Source of the DNA: Lewinellaceae bacterium
GTDB taxonomy: Bacteria; Bacteroidota; Bacteroidia; Chitinophagales; Saprospiraceae
Direction: 5' to 3'
Length of the DNA stretch: 64,000 bases
NCBI GenBank assembly: GCA_020636045.1
Contig: JACJYP010000008.1
Coordinates: forward strand, 186,001 to 250,000
The notes beneath the pieces were generated by a model. That model saw nothing but the letters and a program-made list of their open reading frames with translations, had not been told where the DNA came from and searched no databases. The translations under genes and the position numbers were made by a program. Below, in pieces: positions 35,537 through 46,045 of the stretch (the stretch's first letter is position 1; the number at the start of each line of letters is the position of its first letter).

Positions 35537-38244
35537 TTATTTGATCATAATCTTGCCGGAATAATATAGCGCACTGTTCTGGTCCGAAAAGTAGTAAAAT
35601 AGGCACCGCTTTTCAGCGAACGGCGCTCCAGCATGAAAGGCCATTGCGCCACGCTTTGTTCCATGATTTTTCTGCCGTTCACATCCGTCAATACAAATCG
35701 GAGCGACTTGCCCTGAGTATTTTCCGGGGCGAACCACACCCTGTCGATAGCGGGATTTGGATAAACCAGCATCGAACCGGCGCCGGGAGCGGGGTCGTTG
35801 GCTGAAACGAGTATAAAATTCTGGCCGACAGTATGATACGTTTCGTTGGTGATCACCGGCGCATTGAAGTCGAAATAGATTGCCGCCGAATTTGTGATCA
35901 GCGAGCCGTCGGGATTGCCGGGCATTTGTGGGATACTGAATTGTACGAATCCCTGCGATGCTTCCAGGTTGGTGTTGCTGTCCGGCAACAGGATGTTTTC
36001 AAAAGTAAACTGCAGGATATGATCGTCCAATAGTTCGAAACTATAGGGATGACTTGCACTGCCCGGACGCACTCGTTTTGCATCGAGCAACGCGGAAAGT
36101 GTGTCCACGATCACAACCTTAAAAGCGGTATCTGTGCCGGTATTCTGAAAACGTACCATATAATCGATGGGTACGTTCGGTTCGATCCAGTGTTCATCGT
36201 CGTAGCCGCGCGGCACGGCCTGTTTGTCATTCGGATCGTAGGCCGCGGTATTTTCCCGGCAAAAGACTGAGATGAACGGGTTGGCATTGTTGTTCTGGAA
36301 AAGCATCACCATTCCCTGGGTAAACCCGCCGCAACCTTCGACCGCTACGGAGGGCATGCCGCCATACGGGTGCCCGGGCTCCTGCTGGGCCGACAGGCGG
36401 AACGTCGCCCCGTTTCCTTCGATCGGCGTGAGCGTTATTTCCTGGCCCGAGCCAAGGCTGAATGTGTTCATCTCGCGCATCAGTACGTCTTCCACCACCA
36501 CGAATTCAAGCGGCTGCGCGTTGGCGCCCGCGCCGGTATTCCGGATCGTGAGAAACACGGTATCGTTCGTGCATCTGCCTTCTACCTCCACATTGGCGCC
36601 CGACCACAACGGCACGTCGGGGCACAGGGTATCGGGATAAATATGCGCCTCGGAACAGTGCGTAGCGCCGGGCTGGACGTTGCAATTCACCGTGAAGTTG
36701 ATGCTGAACATGCCACTTTCACCCGGTGCAAGGGTTCCGGTTGCGAAGCGGTACTCGTTGTTCCCAAGATCGATCTCCGGAATCGAACTGCTTTGAAATG
36801 CAAGCGCGGGGTCGAGCACCACCTCGATATAGGTATTGCTGATACTCTGGGCGCTGGCGTTGGCATAACTCAGGTAATAGGTGCCCGGAAAACAGGGTCG
36901 TATTTTTGGAGTGGCGATGTCCACGAACATGAGCGGACATTCCTGGTCCAGATGTACCGAAATGTTTTGTTCGACGGTATCGCCTGTTGCCGGGTTTGAA
37001 AAATCAATCAGGTAGGTAGTCGGGCATCCGAGCCAGCCATAGTTGTAAGGCGCGGCCAGCGCAAGATTGTATTGCTGATCCATGGCAGGGAACGACATCT
37101 GGTAATGTCCCTGTGCATCCGTATTCGCCTCGAATATCTCTCCAGTGCTCAAGCCGGTGGCACGCACCACCCAGCCGGCCAGCCCCGTTTCCTGCAAATC
37201 CTGGTAAGTACAGTCGTCATTGGCATCGGAAAACACCACCCCTTCGATCGTACGCGGTGTCACGGGCGCTTCCAGCGACACAGCAGTAATACAAGTCGAC
37301 GTGTTGCCGGCATGATCGGTCACACGCAGCACAGCCCAATAGTTACCGGCCATACCGGCATCGAAAACAAAATAAGGAGCAAAAGGGCCGAGCGATTGCA
37401 TGGACGTATCCAGCACCTGAATCGCGTACTCCACAGCACTACAGTTATCGTAACTGCCGTCATCGACCTCAAAAACGGTAAGGGTATCGGTGCTGATTGC
37501 CGGAGGATCGAGGACCAGATCGAGCATAACTTCGCAAACCGCCACCGGCGGTATTACATCTTTGATGATGACGGTGCCCCAACACGCATTCCCCGTTTCG
37601 AGACACAATACTTTCATAATGTGCTGGCCGGTATCGGCCAGTCCGAATGTAATGGACGGGCTCGGGGTTCCCGGACCGGAAGGATTGGGATCCAACTCCA
37701 CGAGATAAGTGAAATAATTGCAATAAGGGCCGCCTTCAAGCATATCTGAAGGCACAAATTCATACGCGCAATCGAATGGCCCCAGTGCCACCTGTACCAT
37801 ATCATTACAAACCATCACCGGGCTTGCCTGGCAATTGTTTATAACTACGTTCGTAGCGCAATTTGCGGCATTTCCGACCGAATCGATCACCCAGAGATAC
37901 AAGGTGTGAGGGCCTGCCTGCGCAGATGTGAAACTCAACTGGGTTGTAGCGGGTGGTGTCGGCGACAACGGACCTTCTTCAATGAAAAATTGAAGTGCCG
38001 ACTGCGTGGAGCATAAATCATAACTGCCGTCGTCAATATCGAGCGCTTCGACGGTGATGGAGCCCACAGGCGGCACATCGAGGGTAATATCGGCATCACA
38101 GACCGCGACCGGCGGGGTCACGTCGTTGGCGCATTGCGCTCCGGCCGACGGCCGATAGACAAGCATAAGCAAAAGGATGTAGCCGATCGGCGCACATATC
38201 CGCTTCAGGGACTGGATCGACAGGATCGTATTAAATTTTTTCAT
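35537..38244 (-). pseudogene. large T9SS cargo with HYR/SdrD-like domains, frameshifted in the sorting domain
   Basis: About 900 residues from the ATG at 38244 (signal peptide with LLLMLVYRPSAGAQ). Repeated segments VTPPVAVCDADITLDVPP and VAVCEVMLDLVLDPPAIS, each with DDGSYDxC, resemble HYR-type repeats. An SdrD_B-like carrier domain (GVVFSDANDDCTYQDLQETG) and a conserved-repeat domain (YMVRFQNTGTDTAFKVVIVD) follow. The T9SS domain starts VYPNPAIDRVWF, but in the written frame ends SGAYFTTFRTRTVRYII, stopping at 35545. One extra base in the TTTT run (plus 35596-35599) gives SGAYFYYFSDQNSALYYSGK and stops at 35537, the usual ending. The damage would abolish secretion if real. Confidence 0.82.
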
Positions 38245-38575
38245 CGCAAGGATTGTTGTTGTTGTGAGAAAACCGGGACTTGCAAGTTGTCGGGATGGGA
38301 GTATGCCCTCGAAATATTTCTGACGGTACAAAAATGCGGTAATGGCTCGAAGCAGAAAAAATCAAATTTGAGTATTTGTAGAGTAGTTTTTGCAACAACT
38401 ATATAGAATTTATTTTATGAAAAACATTACTATTAACTCTTAATCAATAATATACAATACCAATCGCTTACTTTTACCCGATTCAATATTATACCATTGT
38501 AGAATAAATCACAAATGACTATTCATATATCGGCCTGTAAAAACTTCGCGAAGTTGCGGGAGATTTCACTTTGTC
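38245..38575. other. AT-rich divergent spacer with palindrome
   Basis: 331 bases without a gene. On the minus side a near-consensus CATTTTTG (38329-38336) could serve the large T9SS gene. On the plus side AACTTCGCGAAGTT (38542-38555) is a perfect 14-bp palindrome, followed by TCACTTTG (38566-38573), one mismatch from the -7 consensus and only 2 bases from the next ATG. The middle (38380-38520) is AT-rich with no further structure seen. Confidence 0.45.
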
Positions 38576-39955
38576 ATGGACAACAGCAATATTTATCAAC
38601 TGATCCGTTCTTTCAGCCCCGTAGAATGCAGGGAAGTTCGGCGTTTTCTGTCATCGCCGTTTTTCAACCGGCGCAGTGATCTGCAGGCACTTTTTGATGC
38701 GCTATGCAGGGAAACGGAGCCCGAAAAGCAACAGATCTGGGCCGCCCTGTTTCCCGATGTCACCTACGACGATACCCAAATGCGCCTGTTGATGAGTTAT
38801 CTCAACAGGCTGCTTGAAATGTACCTGCTGGTGGAGCAGGATCGCAGCAAAACCCTTCAGCATCGCCTGCAACTTGCCGTAGCATACCGCAATCGCGGTC
38901 TGATGGATCAGTACGGGCGCCACATGCGGGCGTTGGAGAAAGAACTCGAGCGACAGCCGCTGCGCAATGCCGCCTACCACGACCTGCTGCGCGACTACAC
39001 GCTTGAAATGCATGAGACCACCGTCACTCAGAATCCGACAGATACGGAATCCCTGCGCTTGCTTGCCTACCGGACCGATGTACAGTACCTGAGCAAACGC
39101 CTTCGCCTGTTCTGCCTGGAACTGGCCCAAAAAAATGTCTACCAGGCAGGTGCGGAAGATCCCCTGCATCGCGATGTGATCGCGCTGGCAGAACGCCCCG
39201 AATGGCGCGACCTGCCCGGCATTTCGACCTACCTGGCAGCGTATCGCATGTTGCACCAACCAGAAGCACACACCCGCTACCAAACTTTCAGGGACATGCT
39301 CGGCGCCGTTGAGTCAAACTTCTCCAACGATGAAATGCGGGAATTTTACACGTTTTGCATCAATCATTGCATCAGGCGGGCCAACAGCGGCCACCGCGAA
39401 ATGGAGCGCGAAGTACTTGCGTTGTATCGCAGCGCCCTGGAGGCCGGCTATTTGTTCGAAAACGGCCTGTTGTCCCGGTTTACCTATCATAATATCGTGG
39501 CCGCCGGACTGCGTTGCAACGAACTCGACTGGGTGGAAAATTTTATCCATCAATACAAATCGACCCTGGAGCGAAAATACCGCGACAGTTCCCTGAGTTT
39601 CAACCTGGCGCGGCTCAACTACGCACGCGGACGGTACGACACCGTTTTGGCCTTGCTTCAGCGGGCCAACTACCACGACCCCTTATTCAACCTCGCGGCC
39701 AAGACCCTGTTGCTGAAAACCTATTACGTGCTCGACGAATACGACCTGCTGGCATCGCACCTCGACGCCATGCGCAATTACATCCGGCGAAAAAAGGTGA
39801 TCGGCTATCACCGCACGAATTACCTCAACATCATCCGGTATGCCGAGCGTGTGTTGCACCCCGGCAGCCGGCAGGCAAAAGAAAAACTAAGGCGCGAGAT
39901 CGAGACCGAGCCGGTGCTGACGGAAAAAGCGTGGCTGCTGTCCTGTCTGGAATGA
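38576..39955 (+). CDS. large helical protein of unknown function (paralogue of 1085-2554)
   Basis: 459 residues, no signal peptide, no membrane segment. The N-terminal ~90 residues form a compact helical region (IYQLIRSFSPVECREVRRFL, then MRLLMSYLNRLLEMYLL). The rest is a helical, TPR-like array ending EKAWLLSCLE. It parallels the 489-residue protein at 1085-2554 in order and end motifs. The N-terminus reminds me of death-fold-like or EAD-like helical adaptors, but this is inference. A palindrome and a near-consensus promoter lie just upstream. Confidence 0.78.
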   Translation: MDNSNIYQLIRSFSPVECREVRRFLSSPFFNRRSDLQALFDALCRETEPEKQQIWAALFPDVTYDDTQMRLLMSYLNRLLEMYLLVEQDRSKTLQHRLQLAVAYRNRGLMDQYGRHMRALEKELERQPLRNAAYHDLLRDYTLEMHETTVTQNPTDTESLRLLAYRTDVQYLSKRLRLFCLELAQKNVYQAGAEDPLHRDVIALAERPEWRDLPGISTYLAAYRMLHQPEAHTRYQTFRDMLGAVESNFSNDEMREFYTFCINHCIRRANSGHREMEREVLALYRSALEAGYLFENGLLSRFTYHNIVAAGLRCNELDWVENFIHQYKSTLERKYRDSSLSFNLARLNYARGRYDTVLALLQRANYHDPLFNLAAKTLLLKTYYVLDEYDLLASHLDAMRNYIRRKKVIGYHRTNYLNIIRYAERVLHPGSRQAKEKLRREIETEPVLTEKAWLLSCLE

Positions 39956-40058
39956 ATGCAACTCATTCGGCAAATTGGTGTCCATGATTATGGATAAATT
40001 CGCCCTCCTTATCAGCATTTCATACCTGGTTTTATCGGTATCATAAATCATTTAAGCT

Positions 40059-41462
40059 ATGAACAAGATCATTACCTCCGCAGCATTTTTGCTGTGTTTT
40101 TGCTTTGCAAACGGGCTCTTCGCGCAGGAAAGCAGCCTCCTCGACCAGGAATTCAAAACCGCCACGATCAAGCAACTGGGTGTACTGCTCGAAGCACATT
40201 ACGTTTTTCCGGACGTCGCGAAAAAGACGGCCGCACACCTGCAGGAACAACTGGAAGCAGGCGCTTTCGACAAGGCAAATGACCTGCAGGCATTCGCCAT
40301 CGCCCTTACCGAATCCGTTCAATCGGTGAACCACGACAAACACATGCGCATCCGGCCGATGCCTGCCGGGACGGGGCGCTCTGACAAACCGGGCGTCGCA
40401 ATACAGGAAAAACTCGACCGGATGGCAGCCCAGCGTATGAACGCGGCGGGTTTTCGGGAAGCAAAGCGTCTGGACGGCAACATTGGCTATCTCGATCTGC
40501 GCGGATTCGCACCCCTCAGCACAGGCGTTCCCATGGCCGATCGTTACATGGGTCTCCTGGCCGGCACGGACGCAATCATCATCGACCTGCGCAAAAACGG
40601 CGGCGGCAACCCTGCCATGGTGCAATATCTGTGCAGTTATTTCTTTGATGAGCACATCCATCTGAACAGCCTGTACTGGCGCGAAGGCGATCACACGGAA
40701 GAGTTCTGGACGCTTGATAAAGTCGGCGGCGAAAAAATGCCCGACGTGCCGCTGTTTATCCTCACGAGCAGTTTCACCTTTTCAGGTGCGGAGGAGTTTT
40801 CATACAATATGCAGACCCGCAAACGGGCCACACTGGTGGGCGAAACGACCGGTGGAGGCGCCAACCCCGGCGGCATGATCCCGATCAATGAAAAACTCGG
40901 CGTATTTATCCCGACGGGAACGGCTATCAATCCTGTCACAGGGAAAAACTGGGAAGGCACCGGCGTGGAACCGGAAATAAAAACCACCGCCGACGAAGCA
41001 TTCGACAAGGCCGTAGAACTCGCTTCAACAGCTGCGCGCGCGTATCGCCAGAAAATCAGGGAAGGATATGAAGTACAGTTGACGGGCCTGTTCGCCATGT
41101 TGGCGGCTTACCCCGACGACGCGGAGGAGGAAAAAATATTCGAAAGCATGCAGCAATGCACAAGCAATGGCTGCCTGATGGAGAATAATATCAATGATTT
41201 GGGTTACGAGTTCCTGATCATGCATCAAAAGCCGGAGACCGCCGAAGTCATTTTCAAATGCAACGCGCGCCTTTTTCCCGAGTCGGCAAATGTGTACGAC
41301 AGTTATGGCGAGGCGCTGCTCGCCAATGGAAAAACTGCCGAAGCAGTCGATAATTACCGGAAAGCCGTCGAACTGGCAGAAGTTAAGGGTGGCCCTAACC
41401 TCGAAGTATTCAAGGCAAATCTGGCGGCAGCGGAAAAAGCCGCTTCATCAAAACGGCCCTGA
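40059..41462 (+). CDS. S41-family periplasmic peptidase with TPR-like C-terminus
   Basis: 467 residues. Signal peptide 1-22 (GLFAQ). An N-terminal helical domain (~25-95, IKQLGVLLEAHYVFPDVAKK) like that of interphotoreceptor-retinoid-binding-type S41 proteins, with no PDZ. The protease core has GNIGYLDLRGF, IIDLRKNGGGNPAMVQYL, and the Ser of TSSFTFSGAEEF (~243). The catalytic Lys/other residues are not certain by eye. C-terminal 100 residues look like TPR helices (YDSYGEALLANGKTAEAVDN). Function: hydrolysis of peptides or a tail-specific role in the periplasm. Confidence 0.85.
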   Translation: MNKIITSAAFLLCFCFANGLFAQESSLLDQEFKTATIKQLGVLLEAHYVFPDVAKKTAAHLQEQLEAGAFDKANDLQAFAIALTESVQSVNHDKHMRIRPMPAGTGRSDKPGVAIQEKLDRMAAQRMNAAGFREAKRLDGNIGYLDLRGFAPLSTGVPMADRYMGLLAGTDAIIIDLRKNGGGNPAMVQYLCSYFFDEHIHLNSLYWREGDHTEEFWTLDKVGGEKMPDVPLFILTSSFTFSGAEEFSYNMQTRKRATLVGETTGGGANPGGMIPINEKLGVFIPTGTAINPVTGKNWEGTGVEPEIKTTADEAFDKAVELASTAARAYRQKIREGYEVQLTGLFAMLAAYPDDAEEEKIFESMQQCTSNGCLMENNINDLGYEFLIMHQKPETAEVIFKCNARLFPESANVYDSYGEALLANGKTAEAVDNYRKAVELAEVKGGPNLEVFKANLAAAEKAASSKRP

Positions 41463-41498
41463 ATGCAGATCATACTCCCAACCGTGTAAGAAGCATGT

Positions 41499-44400
41499 CT
41501 ACCCTACCCTGACTTCCACCCGGGTACCGGCAGCGGCGCCTGTTTCGTCGTACAGGTCGGTGAAACGAACCGGGGCGCCGTTGCTTTGTCCGCCCATTTG
41601 CCGGATGCGGGCTTCCGTGATCTTCAGACCCTGCGACTCACGTTTGTTTGCAGTACCCTGCCGCATGGCCGCCGCCGCTTCCCGACCGATCCCGTTGTCC
41701 TCAATGATGCACACCAGCGCATTTTTCTCCATTTTCAAATGAATTTGCAGGCGGCCGGGTGCGTTTTTGGGCATCAGTCCGTGCCAGATGGCATTTTCAA
41801 CGTAAGGCTGGAAGATCAGCGGCGGCACCATGATGTCTTCGATATCGATATCGGGCGGCACCTCGATTTGGTAGTCGAAGCGGTGCTCGAAACGCATGGC
41901 CTCCATGTCGAGGTAAAGACGCAGGGCTTCCAGTTCCCGTTCCAGGGTGATCTGCCTTCTTTTGGAGTGTTCGAGTATGAGGCGGATCAGTTTCGAAAAG
42001 CGCGCGATATAACGCGATGCCTCCGCCGGACGGTTCTTGATGATATACCAGTTGATGGAATTCAGGCAGTTGAACAGAAAATGCGGGTTCATTTGCGCGC
42101 GCAGCGCGGTCAGTTGCGATTCCGCGAGGTTTCGGTTGAGTTCGTTCAACTGTCGCTCTTTTTCTTCCATCAGTTCGCGCGCGCGCGCCTGCGCGATCTT
42201 TCCGGCGCAAAGCGAGGCAATGGTCTTGAGCACCTGTATATGATACTCGGTGAAAAAGCCCTGCCTGGAATGCTCTGAATCGATCACGCCGACCAACCTG
42301 CCTTCGTGGACGATTGGGATCGCCAGTTCCGACAGACGCGGTTGATCGTCAACGATGTATCGCGGGTCGCGACGCGTGTCGGGCACCAGTTCGGGTTGTG
42401 CTTTTAAGCCCGCCGCACCGACGATGCCCCGCCCCAGCGGGATGCGAAGCGGCTCCTGGAGTTCATACGGGCCGGGATTGTTGGCGCCATATGCAGCCGC
42501 CTGTACGAGGTATTCGCCGGATTCGTCGAGCAGGTAGATCACGCAATCTTCCAGCCTGAGCCGCGCCAGGCATTTATGTGCGACATCCCATAATATATCG
42601 CGCACACCCGCTCCGCTGTAGTCCGCATGGGCGAAATATTCCACGAGGCGTTGCGCTATCAGCGTACGCCGGCGCTGCCGCCAGGCTTTGTAGATGCCAT
42701 ATGCGACCGCACTGACAAAGGCGAGAACGAGCAGCCGAAACCACCATGTTTGCCAGTAAGGCGGCCGGATTATGATGCCGATGGTTTTGTCATGTTCCGA
42801 CCAGATGGCGCTTTTATTGGCCGCTTTTACCCTGAGAACATATTCTCCTGCCGGTAAATTATTGTAACTAAGGTAGTTGCGCGTGCCGCTGAATACCCAG
42901 TCCTGATCATATCCTTCGAGCCGGTAAGCGTAGTGCGTGCGGGCTTTTTCTTCGAAATTGAGTGCGCCGAGTTCGAATGAAAAATGGTTTTGGTTGTAAT
43001 TCAAGGTCAGTTGATCCATCCGGTCGACGGCGTAGGGCAAATCGACATCCCGGTCGAATATGCGGAAATTCCGGAGGTAAGGCACCGGCGGCACACCCGA
43101 ATGCAGAACGGAATCGGGATGAAACAAATGAAAACCGCGGTAGGCGGCACTGGCGATGCGCCCGTCCGGCAGGCGGATCATAGACCCGATCTTGGCAATC
43201 ATGCCGTCGCGGCTGTCGTAGTTGACAAAACTCTGCGCCGCAGTGTCCAGCACAGCAAGACCGCTTTGTGTGCCCAGCCAAATCCTGCCGCGATCGCAGA
43301 TGGCGAATTCGTACACCACATTGCCGCCCGGCACCTCGTTGTTGTAGTATGCATCGAAATGCGGATGTTCCTGGTCGCCGTTTAGCAGGCGCATCATGCC
43401 GCCGCCCAGCGTGGATACCCAAAGATGCCCTGCGGCGTCGTACGCGAGCGAGGTGACCTGATCGTCACTCAGGCCGGACGGCGGGCGTTTTTGCCGGTCG
43501 AAATGCCAGTCCGTTTTACGGGCGGGGTCATATGCTGTCAGACCGCGGTCGTGGCCAAACCAGACCGGCCCCTTGTCTTTTCCTGTAATGCAACTTACAG
43601 CACTCGTTTTGATCAGACCCCTCGTTTCCAGTTGCTCGACCGCATCGGTTTGCAAGTCTACCCGAAAGGCTCCCCGGCCTTTCGTGCCCACCCAAAGTTC
43701 ATTGTTCCGGGCATACAGAGAAGTCACCTGAGCGCCCTGCAAGGCCGTTGCTCCTGCTCCGTTGCCATCAAAAGACCGGATTATCCGTTCTCCCCTGTTC
43801 AGATATAGCAAGCCTGTGTCCGTGCCGATCCACAATCGCCCGTCCCTGCCGAAACAAAGGGCATCCATCAGCACATCCGACTCGCCGGGGTTATCCAGGT
43901 TGCGGTATGAAAATGCTTCAGTGTTGCCATCGTCCAGTCGGTATTTGAGCAAGCCGTTGCCGCGCAGGGTTCCGATATAGAGGTATTTTTTATCCCCGGA
44001 AACGAGGTAGGCGCGTTGCCAGTTGTTCTGGTCAAGCGAAGGGTTCAGGCCGGGAAAGGAAACAAAAGGCCACAGGGAACTTTTTTTTGTCAAATGGACC
44101 AATCCGTTGCCGTAAGCCAGCCACAGATCGCCATTGAAACTACGGCACATGGAAAACAGGGCCACCGGAATGCCCGCACTGTTGATCGTGCTGATGGAAA
44201 GAAATTCGATGGCGCCGGTCCGTAAGTTGACCTTCCAGGCATCATCCATCAATGTGAGGGTCAACAACGTGGTATCATCGAGCGGAGCGATATCCAGCAC
44301 ATTGTTGATGTTGTGTGATTGCAGGGTCTGCCCCGTTTTTTTGAACACCTGCCAGTGCCCGCTGGAAGTATTAAGTTTACAAAGCCCCGTCGTAATGCCC

Positions 44401-45152
44401 CCGCACCAGATCATGCCATCCGCATCCATGTATATTTGCAGGTTCTGCGGGCGGTACCAGTACTGAAGATTGTGTTCGAAAGGGAAGAGTTGGAATTGCG
44501 CATTTTTCCGGTCGAAGCGGTAAACCCCGAATCGCGAACCGATCCACAGCACCCTGGGATCATGCCTGTCCGGAATGATCTCGCCCAGCAGGCCGGCGGC
44601 CGGGTAATCCGCCACCCCGGCAGGCAATGGAGGCCGGAAGCGCAAAAAACGTTTACTACCGGGTGAAAGATAGTGCAGGGCAAACAAGTCGGTGCCCACC
44701 CACATACCGCCGTCGGGGTCCTCATAAATATCGGCAATGCTATTGCCTGCAAGCGCTCCCTGATCCTCCGCATTTGCCGTGTAATTGAGCGCCTTACCCG
44801 TTTGCAGATCGAGATAACTCAATCCGCCCGTGCTGCTGCCGATCCACAGCCCTTCGCCCGCGCGACTCTTTTTCAGGTGTTCGTAAGGCCCCGGCACGAT
44901 GGAAGCAGTATCGTCGGGGCGATTAGAAAAGGCTTCTATTTGGGCGCCGTCGTAACGATATACGCTGTAATAGCCCGCCAGCCAGATAAATCCACGTCCG
45001 TCTTCCACAAGGTCGTTGATCGTACCCAGTTTGGTTTCGCCCACCTTTTCGATGACCAGCCTGCGGTAAGGCGCCAGCGACTGGGCATCTGCTCCGGCAA
45101 GATTGGCAAAAACCAGAAAAAAAAGCGGCCATATAGCGGCGCGGAAGGTCAT
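41499..45152 (-). CDS. LytS-type sensor histidine kinase with Reg_prop propeller, Y_Y_Y and GAF domains
   Basis: 1217 residues. Signal peptide (~1-23), then two Reg_prop beta-propellers (~35-690; repeated GRLWIGTDTGLLYL and GHLWVSTLGGGMMRL), a Y_Y_Y domain (~700-790; YRLEGYDQDWVFSGTRNYLS), one membrane helix (~797-817), a GAF domain (~837-965), a coiled coil, and a His_kinase/HATPase pair of the LytS group with MNPHFLFNCLNSINWYI (phospho-His ~1020) and a C-terminal IEDNGIGREAA ATP site. Senses an extracellular or periplasmic ligand (often a glycan in Bacteroidota) and passes phosphate to the LytTR regulator whose gene ends 4 bases upstream of this start. Confidence 0.95.
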   Translation of the reverse strand: MTFRAAIWPLFFLVFANLAGADAQSLAPYRRLVIEKVGETKLGTINDLVEDGRGFIWLAGYYSVYRYDGAQIEAFSNRPDDTASIVPGPYEHLKKSRAGEGLWIGSSTGGLSYLDLQTGKALNYTANAEDQGALAGNSIADIYEDPDGGMWVGTDLFALHYLSPGSKRFLRFRPPLPAGVADYPAAGLLGEIIPDRHDPRVLWIGSRFGVYRFDRKNAQFQLFPFEHNLQYWYRPQNLQIYMDADGMIWCGGITTGLCKLNTSSGHWQVFKKTGQTLQSHNINNVLDIAPLDDTTLLTLTLMDDAWKVNLRTGAIEFLSISTINSAGIPVALFSMCRSFNGDLWLAYGNGLVHLTKKSSLWPFVSFPGLNPSLDQNNWQRAYLVSGDKKYLYIGTLRGNGLLKYRLDDGNTEAFSYRNLDNPGESDVLMDALCFGRDGRLWIGTDTGLLYLNRGERIIRSFDGNGAGATALQGAQVTSLYARNNELWVGTKGRGAFRVDLQTDAVEQLETRGLIKTSAVSCITGKDKGPVWFGHDRGLTAYDPARKTDWHFDRQKRPPSGLSDDQVTSLAYDAAGHLWVSTLGGGMMRLLNGDQEHPHFDAYYNNEVPGGNVVYEFAICDRGRIWLGTQSGLAVLDTAAQSFVNYDSRDGMIAKIGSMIRLPDGRIASAAYRGFHLFHPDSVLHSGVPPVPYLRNFRIFDRDVDLPYAVDRMDQLTLNYNQNHFSFELGALNFEEKARTHYAYRLEGYDQDWVFSGTRNYLSYNNLPAGEYVLRVKAANKSAIWSEHDKTIGIIIRPPYWQTWWFRLLVLAFVSAVAYGIYKAWRQRRRTLIAQRLVEYFAHADYSGAGVRDILWDVAHKCLARLRLEDCVIYLLDESGEYLVQAAAYGANNPGPYELQEPLRIPLGRGIVGAAGLKAQPELVPDTRRDPRYIVDDQPRLSELAIPIVHEGRLVGVIDSEHSRQGFFTEYHIQVLKTIASLCAGKIAQARARELMEEKERQLNELNRNLAESQLTALRAQMNPHFLFNCLNSINWYIIKNRPAEASRYIARFSKLIRLILEHSKRRQITLERELEALRLYLDMEAMRFEHRFDYQIEVPPDIDIEDIMVPPLIFQPYVENAIWHGLMPKNAPGRLQIHLKMEKNALVCIIEDNGIGREAAAAMRQGTANKRESQGLKITEARIRQMGGQSNGAPVRFTDLYDETGAAAGTRVEVRVG

Positions 45153-45156
45153 TTCA

Positions 45157-45912
45157 TTAATTGAGATTTCGGCCCTGGAGGGCTGATTTTACATCGTCTT
45201 TTCGGCGCCGGGCTACTTCGATCTCTGTTTTATCGTACAAGCGGATATAATCTTTGCCCATAAAATTGTCGATAAAATCGAGGTTCACAAGGTGCGATTT
45301 ATGTACGCGCAGAAAGCCGTGTTCATTCAGTATCTCGTCGTACTCACCCAGGGTTCTGGAAGCGACAAAGCGGCGCGGGCCGGTGAGGTGGAAGACGGTA
45401 TAATTCCGGTCGGCCTGGCAGCGAATGATCTCTTTTGTCTGAAAAAAATAGGTGCCGTCGGCAGTCGGAATGGCCAGTTTAAATTCGTTGTCGCGGGGAG
45501 CATGCAGGTTAGAAACAAAATTCCGGTACAATTCCTGCCGCTGCGGGCGTTCCTCTTTTTTCTCCAGATGCCTGCTTACCGCTGCCTGCAACTCATCGGG
45601 GTCTACCGGCTTGAGCAGGTAATCCAGCGCGCTGAAGCGGATCGCCTTGATGGCGTACTGGTCATGAGCGGTGGTAAAGATCACATCGAAATCCCAGTCC
45701 TCGAGGGCATTCAGCAAGTCGAAACCATCCTGTTGCGGCATCACGATATCGAGAAAAAGAATGTCGGGTTGGAAAGTATGGATCAGTTGAAGCGCTTCGG
45801 GCACACTGCCGGCCATTTCCACCCGGGAAATCTCCGGGATAAAATGCTGAATGTGGAAATGCAGGATCTCCCGGGCCTTTGGTTCGTCGTCGACGATCAG
45901 TGCTTTGAGCAT
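45157..45912 (-). CDS. LytTR-family response regulator
   Basis: 250 residues from the ATG at 45912 (MLKALIVDDEPKAREILHFH). Receiver domain ~1-125 with acidic DDE pair, the phospho-Asp in LFLDIVMPQQDG (~56), Thr in FTTAHDQYA and Lys in YLLKPVD. LytTR DNA-binding domain ~145-250 (IIRCQADRNYTVFHL; FLRVHKSHLVNLDFID). First gene of a two-gene unit with the sensor kinase. Promoter TAATTTTG at 45945-45952 on the minus strand. Targets unknown; the neighbouring outer-membrane barrel gene at 46046 is a candidate. Confidence 0.95.
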   Translation of the reverse strand: MLKALIVDDEPKAREILHFHIQHFIPEISRVEMAGSVPEALQLIHTFQPDILFLDIVMPQQDGFDLLNALEDWDFDVIFTTAHDQYAIKAIRFSALDYLLKPVDPDELQAAVSRHLEKKEERPQRQELYRNFVSNLHAPRDNEFKLAIPTADGTYFFQTKEIIRCQADRNYTVFHLTGPRRFVASRTLGEYDEILNEHGFLRVHKSHLVNLDFIDNFMGKDYIRLYDKTEIEVARRRKDDVKSALQGRNLN

Positions 45913-45944
45913 ACCAGCCTGCCCGGCGTTTGGGCCGGGCTGCC

Positions 45945-45952
45945 CAAAATTA
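45945..45952 (-). promoter_or_regulatory. -7 element TAATTTTG for the two-component operon
   Basis: Exact TAnnTTTG match on the minus strand, 33 bases before the response regulator ATG. Confidence 0.5.
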
Positions 45953-46045
45953 AGGCTTTCCACGGTGATCGTCCAAACAAATGAATGAAGGCTGTTACCG
46001 GCGGCAACAGCCTCATATTCAATCTGTTTTCATTTGCCTGTTTCC

